Assembly: GCA_016165875.1 (NCBI GenBank)
Contig: JABBOT010000080.1
Location: 13,436,337 to 13,500,336, forward strand
Source: Acanthopleura granulata
Taxonomy: Eukaryota > Mollusca > Polyplacophora > Chitonida > Chitonidae
Reading direction: 5' to 3'
DNA length: 64,000 nt
The notes under the pieces were generated by a model. That model searched no databases, was not told the origin of the DNA, and worked only from the letters and a program-made list of their open reading frames with translations. Made by a program: the position numbers and the translations under genes. Positions 39,350-49,700 of this stretch are shown here, piece after piece (position 1 is the first letter of the stretch; every line of letters begins with the position of its first letter).

Positions 39350-42220
39350 TCATTTGTGAGAGGCACTTGTGTTAATTAGCAAATTAGACACCGAGCCTGT
39401 GATCATGGTGTCATTACTGAAACACATCAGCTGGAACTTCATCCGTGTCTTGAACTGGTTCAGTAGATCATCCACCAGTTTCTCTTCCTTAGGGCCGATC
39501 AGTTTGGTGCTGGGCAGAGCCTCGATGGCCTCTTTCAGAGAGTGGTCTGCGGCAGGTGTTTTGTACAGGGAAATGGCCTCCTGGAAGGCACTAATCTCAA
39601 GCCTGGCCTGTAAGATGCCATAGTTGTTAAACCCTGTAGTACAGCTGACAAGACGCGATATTTCTTCAGAGATCGCCTCGGTCAGTTTGCTCAGGACACG
39701 TGTCAGGAAGATGGGCGACACAGAGAAGACCTCGGCATGCACCTGAATCATTCCCATGATCACAAACTTCAGGTAGCTTCGCACACCTTTTGGCTTTCCG
39801 CACTGGTTCCAGTCAAACTTTCCCAGGTACATGTTCTGTTCCATCATCCCAATGATGGGGTTGGACTTTTCCTCCACGTACGCCTCAAACAGCTTGTTAT
39901 CCAAGGCTCGATACGTGTCCTGTGCTTTTTTCAACGTCTTGGTCATTTCCACGTAACCATGGCGATCCAGGTTTTCAACCAATCGTGGGATGACACGCTC
40001 AATGGTGTAGTTACAGTTGCTAAGCATAACGATGAGCCTTCGATCAAGAGGTGGAATTGGCGTGTCCTCTAAGCTCTCCATCTCCGGGGTCAGGATGACA
40101 ATGCCTGGTAGTTTATTTTTTTCCGTATCTTTTTTATCCGGGTTAAACGCAAGCCTCTCCAGGCTGTCACTGAATGCCTGTAACAGCTTTGTACACAAGC
40201 CTGTCGTCTCTTTTTGTATCGGTCGCTGGCTGAACAAATCCTGCTCTCCTGTTTTAATCTGAACCACCACTTCGTGGAGATGCTGAATGGCTTCGTTCAC
40301 GATGTTCTCGAACAAAGCAGGAAGCTGTGTGGTTCCTCCAGATTCATCGTCTGTTTCGACACTCCACGTTTCCCGAGTGTGGAGAGATCGCACCTCCTCT
40401 ATCGCCTGCTTGAGAAGAGTCACCATACAGTTTGTTCTCATGTCGAACGCCAGCTCATTGATGATCTCCAGAGAGTCACTGGGCAAGTCGAGCTTAGACA
40501 GCGAGCTCACGCAGGACCTGATGTATCTCACACAATGGGGCAGCCAGGTGCCAGGGATGTCACGCTTGTTTGGCGGCCACATCCCAAACTTCATCCGATC
40601 CACCTTGGGCAGGTTTTCCAGTGATTCGGGCAAAAACGCCGCGCGTATCATATTGGTGAAGAAGCGTACCATGTCCGTGATAATTTGTTTGAAACTGCTG
40701 TGTTTACCAGTGTCTACTTTGAAAGCTTTTTCACCTGTGTCCTTCAGCAAAAGACTTCCGCTGAAATAAGCCTGGCAGAGTTTCCACAGGTCGGGGAAAT
40801 TAACAATCATGATGTCGGTCAATTCCTCTACATACTGAACTCTCTGTGGGGGTTTGTACTTCCATCCTGGCTCTGGCGACCCCAGAGATGTGAAACTGGG
40901 GGTTCTGGGAAACACGGGAGAGGTGAGGAATTTGCGGTGAGTTGGACCCGGGCTGGAAGGGACTGGTACATTTCTCCGCTGACCAGATTGCGACCCCGAA
41001 CCCAAATGCTGACTGTCAGAGCTGTTCTGGGAAAGCATTTGTTCTTCGGCGATGTGCAAATCTCGGCATTCTGTCAGCAATTTCATCAGCCACTTCTGCT
41101 GGTTTTCCAGACACTCCAACGCTGGGTCACCGCTGGCTTCTAAATTTGCCAGATATTTAATTAACTTTTTCTGTTCCTCAAGTGTGTTAGGCAGCTCCAT
41201 GAGTTTTTCGTGCAGCTTCTTCTTAAAGTCACTGATCCTCCTCTCGACTTCGCTGTACACTTTTTTGAATACTTGAACATGAGTATCACCGAACAATGAC
41301 TTTGCTCGGATGTAGTCATTGATAACAAAGTTATAGTCTCCCTTTTGGATGTTCCTTTCTATGTTCAGTGGCAAGTAAAATAAGAATTTGAACCTCTGTA
41401 ACACACTTAAAGCATTGCGCGTAGAGTCTGCCTTATCTTTCCTGCCCAACACTTCCTTAAACAGTCCATCTGCGCATGATTTGGCCTGCATCAATAACAC
41501 AGCGTACGCATTCATACTTTTGTCCTTAATTTTATCATCGTCAAACTTGACATACATACGATCAAGGCTATCCTGACAGTCCAGAGTTGCTGTCAGGTTT
41601 GATTTCACAAATGCGATCGGTCCCTCAGAGCGATGAGACGCTCTGCGCTTCATGTGCGCTAGTCCGGCTTTCAGGTCGTCGAAACTTGTACTGTAATGAT
41701 TCTCCACCAAAAACCAGGCTGGGTTAAAATTCTCAAGGGACAGGTTACCCGATGCTTCAGGAAACAACTCCAGCATGTCTTCTTCAGTGAATTTATTCTG
41801 ACGGCCCTCGTCGGATATTCCCAGCGGATTTTCGTTGTCAAGGAAGAAAATGGGCGAGGCCGTCCTCCCTCTGTTCACAGTGGACTGTACAGTTTGAGAC
41901 TCATCAATCCAAACTGCTGACTCTTGCAATGGTCCAGTCTGCAGAAAATACCCCCGGAATCCCACAGTACATGTCCCTTTGCCTCCAGATCGAGTTATCA
42001 CAATGATATCACCTTTTCCCTTCCCAGGACCAGTTCTGGCGACGATTTTACTCGGTGATTTCCACTCAGCAGACAGCAAACAGTCCACGCCACAGATTTT
42101 CAAGCCGATCAAATCTTTCGGGTCAGTTCCGAGGTTTTCGCCACGGATGGTGATTCGTGTACCGGGCGGCCCTTCCTTGGGTGACAGGCCCGTAACTAAC
42201 GGTGTAGCACGGCCAGACAT
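39350..42220 (-). CDS. EXOC2: Exocyst complex component 2 (Sec5), single-exon gene
   Basis: Sec5 is a core subunit of the octameric exocyst, which tethers secretory vesicles at the plasma membrane, and it is an effector of Ral GTPases. The 956-residue frame (human about 924) starts MSGRATPLVTGLSPKEGPPG, the N-terminal IPT/TIG Ral-binding domain (about residues 6-92). The Ral-contacting Thr (T10) and Arg (R26) known from the human protein are both present. The rest is the helical Sec5 rod. I chose this Met rather than the one 67 codons upstream because the match to Sec5 starts here and a good splice acceptor (ctttcccag) lies 7 bases before it on the minus strand, suggesting an intron in the 5' UTR. 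No intron interrupts the coding sequence, yet it is fully open, so it appears functional. Confidence 0.96.
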   Translation of the reverse strand: MSGRATPLVTGLSPKEGPPGTRITIRGENLGTDPKDLIGLKICGVDCLLSAEWKSPSKIVARTGPGKGKGDIIVITRSGGKGTCTVGFRGYFLQTGPLQESAVWIDESQTVQSTVNRGRTASPIFFLDNENPLGISDEGRQNKFTEEDMLELFPEASGNLSLENFNPAWFLVENHYSTSFDDLKAGLAHMKRRASHRSEGPIAFVKSNLTATLDCQDSLDRMYVKFDDDKIKDKSMNAYAVLLMQAKSCADGLFKEVLGRKDKADSTRNALSVLQRFKFLFYLPLNIERNIQKGDYNFVINDYIRAKSLFGDTHVQVFKKVYSEVERRISDFKKKLHEKLMELPNTLEEQKKLIKYLANLEASGDPALECLENQQKWLMKLLTECRDLHIAEEQMLSQNSSDSQHLGSGSQSGQRRNVPVPSSPGPTHRKFLTSPVFPRTPSFTSLGSPEPGWKYKPPQRVQYVEELTDIMIVNFPDLWKLCQAYFSGSLLLKDTGEKAFKVDTGKHSSFKQIITDMVRFFTNMIRAAFLPESLENLPKVDRMKFGMWPPNKRDIPGTWLPHCVRYIRSCVSSLSKLDLPSDSLEIINELAFDMRTNCMVTLLKQAIEEVRSLHTRETWSVETDDESGGTTQLPALFENIVNEAIQHLHEVVVQIKTGEQDLFSQRPIQKETTGLCTKLLQAFSDSLERLAFNPDKKDTEKNKLPGIVILTPEMESLEDTPIPPLDRRLIVMLSNCNYTIERVIPRLVENLDRHGYVEMTKTLKKAQDTYRALDNKLFEAYVEEKSNPIIGMMEQNMYLGKFDWNQCGKPKGVRSYLKFVIMGMIQVHAEVFSVSPIFLTRVLSKLTEAISEEISRLVSCTTGFNNYGILQARLEISAFQEAISLYKTPAADHSLKEAIEALPSTKLIGPKEEKLVDDLLNQFKTRMKFQLMCFSNDTMITGSVSNLLINTSASHK

Positions 42221-43732
42221 TTTGCATCTGGGAAAGATGTTAAATGTCAAAATCACTCCAAGTGAATCCGCTCTAAAGCAGACAGGTTTACCTGTGAAAC
42301 GTCCGCTAAGCAGACATTTTAATCCGCCCACAAATTCTTGAATCGCCTGCACAGCGGCCTTGACATTGATTGGTTGGTGCAAAAAGTAGGATTGGCATAA
42401 CAGAATGAAAGAGGAAGACACCTCTTCGAAACATTCCGGTCAATGTCCTTAGTTTTAATTAAAACTCATTATAAAACCGTTTACCGCTACTGGTATAAAA
42501 CTTATCCACAGTAGTGATGAAATTAACTGGCAATGCGTTTACTAGTCAAAAAGGAGTGGGTTGGACATCTCGCCCCAGGATCAGGAAGCTGACTTCAGAT
42601 TTTGTCTTATTCTGTATCATTCCTGAACTTAAAATTTGAACTTTCATGTAGTTGCGACTTTTGGGGGCCATAAAAGTCTAAGACATCCTTAAGTATTAAA
42701 ATAAGAATTGCTTGGGGGTGGGGGTGAGGTGGGAGAGGTCGCCATTTTAGCACAGTAAACAGTTTGTAAGATTAGACTAAGTCGTCTACTGGGGTAGACG
42801 AAGAAGAATGGTGTCAATAAATTCTTTTCTGTTTAATTGGAGCTGAAAAATATCGACAAAAGACTCGAAATGTGAACCGGTTTTAATTTTTATATAACTG
42901 AACATCCATTTAAATATGTTTTTTTCGAATTTTGTACTGTCGCGGTTTTTGGTTCAGTAGCGCGGCTTTAAACCAATGGGTATCCAGACAGGTGCGGTGG
43001 TTTCCTTGATTAGCAGGGGTTAAAACCCTCACATACTTTCTATTCATTGATTTATTTATTGATTGATTTATTTATTGATTGATTTATTGACTTATTTATT
43101 TATTTGATTGTTGTTATCGTCATACTCAAGAACTTACACGATGACGGAGTTTTACAGGGGGAGTAAACCAGAAGTCTCAGTGTAAACCATGGGCGTTTAG
43201 TTGGTAGGTTTTGATACTGATAAACTTTCCCATATACGACTCACACATATGCATACATGCTGTAAAACAGTAAAGGAGTAATAAAACAGTCTGTCAGGCG
43301 TGATTTTCTCACTATGTACATATAGGTGTTGAAGACTTAATAAATGTACGGTACCGGTAGGCCTACCGTAAACACTTAAAACTTATCCGCGTAAGATATA
43401 AGCCCTATTTGGTGGAAACACGAAATATCCGATTTTTCCTGATTAATTTTACTTGACCGAGTTTTATTAAATTGCACCATTGTATAATTTGCTTCTAGAA
43501 CTTTTAAATTGTCGATGGCGAAAATTGTGATTTTTCGTTTTTTTTTTATTCTCAATATTGATGTAGCTTAACGTTAAGATGTTTTCCAATCGTCAATCCA
43601 TAACACCGCGGCAGATAAAGGAGCTCTTCTTTGATCGGAGGGAAAAAAGAAGTAAATTTCCAAAACACGTGTGTGCGGATGAGAGAAGAAGTTTGCCACT
43701 TTAAACATCAGGTCCCTGTAGAGTAAAACACC
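42221..43732. promoter_or_regulatory. EXOC2/RARS2 head-to-head intergenic region, candidate divergent promoter
   Basis: The start codons of two oppositely oriented housekeeping genes are 1.5 kb apart, so both promoters must be here or, for EXOC2, upstream of a 5'-UTR intron. A minus-strand acceptor at 42228-42229 (tttcccag, with tttaac as possible branch site) supports such an intron. No TATA box or first exon could be fixed. It also holds a repeat fragment at 43040-43260. Confidence 0.5.
43040..43260 (-). repeat. Second-family SINE-like copy with (attt)n head-on tail
   Basis: A long attt/gatt-rich tract is followed by gttgttatcgtcatactcaa, gatgacggagttttacaggg and catacgactcacac. The same order is seen at 58345-58520. 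Confidence 0.55.
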
Positions 43733-43768
43733 ATGGCAACATACATACGACGCCTCATCAGCAAACGG
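43733..43768 (+). CDS. RARS2: RARS2 exon 1: mitochondrial presequence
   Basis: Twelve codons, [12 protein letters not shown], then donor gtaagt. The context caccATGG is a good Kozak match. It was chosen because it joins in phase to exon 2 and completes an amphipathic, basic leader. Confidence 0.85.
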
Positions 43769-46700
43769 GTAAGTTTTGTAACCATTATCCACCAATTCCT
43801 ATGTCATGCCACAGAGAAAATGAGTGTCTGACTGGAAACTTGGCTCGGCTGATGTTGTTGTCCATTTGACAGCTTGACTGTTACATACATGGTGCACGAC
43901 AGCGTGCATTCGATGCCAGGTAGAGGTGAATTTAACTGACAGGTGAAAAGTTTACCCAATCGCCCAGCCGCTCACACCAAATAGTGCAAACTTCAATAGA
44001 CTGCTACAGCACGCGACAATGACCTGCGCGGTAAGACTTAACCATTTCTGAAGCAACTAACGTTCCCTTAACGTCGCCAACGAGCTGAAATTGGGATAAG
44101 CGTACACTTTCAAGCCAATAGAATATACCATAACATTGAAGGGTGGCTCAAAACTGCGACATTGGAAGGGAATACAAAATTCGATACCAGTTACAGATGA
44201 GATATCTGGCATAATCAAATATCATGTCCACGAGGTCGGCTTTTTGTATAGCCAAGTAATCACATGGCCCTTCCACGATGCAACAATGCCATGGGAAGGT
44301 CCCATTGAACACTAATATCGCAAACTCGGCCACCTACTGCCCGCCTATCACCCGACCAGTTCGGCTGTGCTTCTGTATTGCATTTATCTCATTAGGTTGG
44401 ATGCTTTGCGTCTGCTACAATTTCTGACCCATAATGCCAACTGTTAAGTCTTTATATACTCAAGCACACTCCACCTAACCTTCGGTAAAGCACAAAGGCA
44501 CCATGTTTGATGACGCAAAGCATTATGGGAGCCATACTCGTCCCTTCACCATCTCGACCTGCGTAAAATATATCCTAGGATTTACACTGTGTTACAGCAA
44601 GTTGTTCATTCTTTGGCGCAATATCTAGACGATGGCGACATTTGATCCTCTTCAATAAACACTTGAAGTATTTCACATTTGTTTACAACAACAGCTGCGA
44701 AGGATAATGTTAAATAGTTGAGTGGAATCGCCTATTTTACCATATTTCACATTCGAGACCCATTTGCAGATTCGGGCACTTCATCTGCATGAGGTAGCAG
44801 CAAGTAGTAAACAAGGTGAAAGATAACATGGAAAAACAATAGGAAAATGAACAACATTGAACAATATCTTGAGAATTACTGCTGATAATAACCAGAAATT
44901 ACAATATAATGTACAACAGAACAATCTACATAGTATATGCAAATTATGAACATATCGAAAGATAGTTTTGGACTTGCGAGGCCATGAAGCAGAGTTCACT
45001 GTTGACTTGCATGTTATTTTCATAATGTTTTCACCCCCTTGTCTGTGTGAGCAAAGTGTGTTGGCGCGAGTAAAACCACTAATGCTCAAATAGGTAGCAG
45101 CACAGACTAGGTCAGGTGACTTAAGCTCTCCGTTTTTTGTCGTGAGAGGTCAAGAGCGCACACGTGTAGGCCAACAAGTAAGGGCTATCAAACTGTATCA
45201 ATTGTGGACAACTTATGACCAAGCAGACTGAAGAGATTTTCCTGAGATAGAATTGTTTTAAAGGCAAAAAAGTGAGAGTTGATAACAGATCATAAAATGA
45301 TTGCCCAAACAAGAGGGCTAAGGTCACGACCTTGATTGCGGTCAACTTCAATTCTCGTGCAAACACGCATGTTCCGAGACCTGTTTTTGACATTGTGGTG
45401 TGAAATATGGTGAAAAAGGCAAAAACAGGGGAAAAAAGAGCTGGTCAGTGGGATTTTATGCTGTCCGTTCCTGTATTAGTCCCTGTGTACACTACGGGTA
45501 TTCTGTACCACTTTTGGATGGCTGGGTGACTTATTTTTGAAGATATTTACCGATAAAAGCCCTCAATTAGAAAGGTGACATTTTAGAGCATGAAACACAT
45601 TGTAACTCTCGCGGTACTTACAAGCCACTGGAAAAAGCGAGAGGTGCATTGCAACTACTAATAATGTAGTTATCCAAGGGTTGGGTACCTGGCATGCACC
45701 ATGTGAAGTCAGACAATAAAGATTAAATTCATTGTCACATAGCTGGATAAATAAGGCATGTTGACGCAATAAAAATCTTTCATGAATTTGGACCAAAGAA
45801 AGTGAAGCAATGGACTAGTCTTGAATTACTTCAACTAGAAAGGCTTTTTCTGTTCAGGTTTTGCATAGCTTGGGAATTGCCTCAACAAGACTTTTTCTGT
45901 TCAGGTTTTGCATAGCTTGGGAATTGCCTCAACAAGAAAAAACCAAGAAAGAGTTGGAGCTTTGCTGGAGATTTCCAAGAAACCAAGGTAGGAATTTCCT
46001 ATCAGCAAGCTGCACTTTATTACATTGTCCGTAATATCTGAATGTGACAGAAGGATTGGTGATGTAATGATGTAATTTCTTTGTTATGCCAGGTACCATG
46101 ATTATGCACACTGTCCATTCTCTGTATGTAGATTGTATTTTCTCTAGAAACCTATGGTAGGCCAGGATTAAAAACTTAGAAAGTGACATTTCATCCTGTT
46201 CATAGAAGCATGTTACAGATTGTCTGCCAGGGGAATGGTGGACAGTTGTATGAGAAGTTGTATGGTCAAGTATTGTTTGGCCTGTTGTCCTTATATTGTG
46301 ACTGGTTGCAGGATCATGTCTGGTGTCTATGACATGGTGTATCAGTGAGGCAGCACTGCATACCTGGATAGGTGGCCCTCCACAATTAGACAGTGTTCAT
46401 GAGTGAACAATGCTGAAAGTGACATTTAACTTCAAACGTACCCATAAACACAGTGATTCCTGAAATGTACTTGGTGTAGGGTAAAAACCTGCAGCTGACA
46501 AAGAAAATGTAGTACCCGATAATAACTGTGTGTGGTAAATGATCTAAAACTATGCCCATGATTAAATACTTCATTTTACTTTGTATTGATCTTGTGGGAA
46601 GCATTTTCAGGTTGATTTGGAAGGTTGCATGATTTCCTACTGGAAAAATGTAATTTACAGCATGAAAATTAATATTTTGTGACATTTCGCTGCTGCTAAA

Positions 46701-49700
46701 AATACTGTAGATTATTTAATCGCAACTTAAGGTCAGTTACCGTTACATTGTGGGTATTACTTTTCTTGTCTTTCAGTATTGATGGGCCACAATTTAAACT
46801 CACAGCTGCTGACTTAAAGATTTTGACGAAACCATGTGAGCAGATGAGCCAGTTCGTGAACCAATCAGAAGATCTTTCAGAAGTGGTAAAGGCAGACTTA
46901 AACCAACTTTATTATAAAGTTTCTCTTTTAGATCATCTGTATGAAAATAAGCTCCAAATATTTTACTGCAACTACCGTATGTGAACTTTCAGTTACAATT
47001 GCATTGCTGAGTTTTCATGTCAAGATTTATTAAATAATAATCGCCTGGAATAGTGAACACAAAAGATACTGGTGACACAAAAGGTGTCGTGTTCAATTCA
47101 CTTTCGTGGTTTTTTATGACTGGTTGTTTCAAAGCTTTTGATGGACCCCTTGAACCTAAAAAGCGTCTACTATTAGACTGTCACCGTAGTCACCTTCATA
47201 GGCCAGGTGCACTTCCATGATGGGCACCATAATTGCTGGTGATAAATGGGTGTTAAGCAGTTCAGTTCTCATTAATGGCCCTGGTATGCTGTAGCTTCTA
47301 AATATTAAAGTTGATTTTGTCCTTAACAGGAGCTAGATGCAAAGGTAGAAGAACTAGTGAGAGATGTCCAGACTAGTTATGGAGACCTTCTGACTAGAGT
47401 TTGCCCCAAGTGTTTATCAAAGGTAAGGAGAACTGTCTTTGTAGTCAGTGGTGAAATCTGTGTTAATGTTAATCGATACAAAGATAAATTGTTTTTCATT
47501 TTACAATTAGAACCATCCTAAAAGCATTGTGTCTGCACTTGGTGTGTTAGATTTATAAAGCTATCACAGTTTCAGAACTTCTGCATCTTAAAGGAAATGA
47601 TTAAATGTTAAGGATCAGGGTAGTTTGAATTGCTTATTTAAATCGAAAGTTGAAAGTTGAAAGAAACATGAAAGTTGATGGGACATGTACTACTTTGCTC
47701 CACGGATGATGTTTATTCCCACCAAGATATGACTGAAACATTGCTAAAGTGGTGTTAAGCCTTAATCATTCATTCATTCACAGATGTTGTTGCCCTCTGT
47801 GATGTCAGCAGGCGAGCGATATGGCCGGGGCAGTGAAGTGTACAGGTACAGGAGAGGAAAGGAAGTTCTGCATGAGCTGCCTCCCATGAAGGTCGTGTTT
47901 GAATATAGGTACGAAGTGATTCGTTTTTATAATTTTCTTAAATTTGACTAGTGAAGTGGAAATGAAAATAGATCAGATGGTATTTCATATGATTGTAGAA
48001 CTGAACAAATCACAGTGTGTAAAATCTACTGTGCTTTATATCATTTTCCGCTGACTGGCGGTGGTGGCATATTGGCTGATCTTCGTGAGTGGCACATGAG
48101 AGTTCTGTACCCAGCTGAGTCATTCTTAAAACTTCAATGTCTGTAAACTTTCTCTCTCTCTTCGCACTCAGCACTAGAACCCTTTGTGGGGAAAATTTCA
48201 CTTTCTGCCTTCTGTAGCCCAAAGTATTGATCAAATATGGCCTTAAGTATATATGTTTTGAAAGCTAAACAATTGCTGATTGTGAAAGAAGTTTAAAATT
48301 TACCTAACTTCAGCAGTTTAAGGAGAAAGTTTGAAAAAAATTAGAGCTGTTTTTCAAATAGCTATTTTTTGCCAATTTTCAAAATTTTCAAATTTTTCTT
48401 GCTCAAGTGGATAGTTTACTATTTAAAGTGAAAAATGGTCACACAGATTTTTAATGCTCATCTTAGATTGTTCTGAATGATTGAAACTTTTATGTTCTTT
48501 TACTAATATCTTTAAAACTAGAAAAGATATCAAAAATCTGTGGGACTGTTTTTTCAGCTTAGGTACTTACCTACACATAAGTTTCATAGCTTTATGTTGA
48601 AAAATAAGTGAGAAGTAAAAGTATTTCAGCACACAACCATCTCAGAAATGGAAATGGGGGGAAAAACCAGAATTTCTGGAAGAGCATTACGTGTGACCAG
48701 ATTTGTCATTAATTAGTTTGCCAATTAATTTCTATCACAAATTGTCCCACCTCCAGTTGAAATGTGAACATATGCACCTACTTATGTTAAATTTTAAATC
48801 TTATCATGTTCCATCACAGCGTAAATTGGTGTTTTATCTTGATATTTATGAGCAAACCCTGCTAAAATGTGTTTATAACCCCCCCCCCATGGCACCCCGT
48901 TAGGGGGATTAAGGCTGGTGTTTTAGTTAATGAGCAGAATCGGCATTGCGGAAGTCTCTCGAGATCACACTGGTTTTGGATGAGATAGGGTGGGAGCTCT
49001 TGTGTCCAACAACAACTTGAATTGTTAACCTCTGTGAAATCATGGCAGTCAGCAAGATCTCCCAACCTGTCTCATCCAAAACCAGTATGATCTCAACAGA
49101 CTTCTGCAATGCCGATTTGGCTTATTAATGTATAGGTCTGCTGGGATAGCCTTTATAGCAGTAAAAGTTTAGAAGTTTATAGCAGGAGGCAATACACATT
49201 TACCAGAGGCATGTCTGTTCACAACAAGTAATCTCATTCAGTGATCTAAACCCTCAAATCAGGGGGAACTAAGAAGGTACAACTGCCTTGGTTCAAAACA
49301 TACTTTTTGTATACTAATTTTAGGTATTTACAATTCAAATTTGGTCTTTCTTTAAGTGAGAGGAAAGATAGGAGAATGGAAAAAAAAAATTGGCCGAATT
49401 TCACCCCTGAGGGGTTCTAGTATCCTTAAGGGGAATAATCCATAAACTGTTTGGCTCAGTGTCAGCATAAAGTGACCCGATGGGGTGTCATGTCTGGTGT
49501 CTTTGATACGCCTTTCCAGTGAAGCAGCACTCTTAGGTGTGTCAGCAGTGTGACTTTTGTCACAGACCTACCACAGGGAGCCTTGATTGGTTTACCACAG
49601 ATGAAACTGACCAGAGATCAAGCCAAAAGATTTGACAAATTGACAGCCTAAGGACACATTTATACCACTCAGTTCCTCATAGACACCTTTGTAGGTGTAG

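Noticed and set aside
39369..42341. Many plus-strand frames of 60-160 codons across EXOC2
   Set aside because: Shadows of the conserved minus-strand Sec5 frame.
42221..42421. 67-codon N-terminal extension of EXOC2 to an upstream Met
   Set aside because: Not Sec5-like; a splice acceptor lies just before the internal Met where similarity starts, so this is probably 5'-UTR intron sequence.
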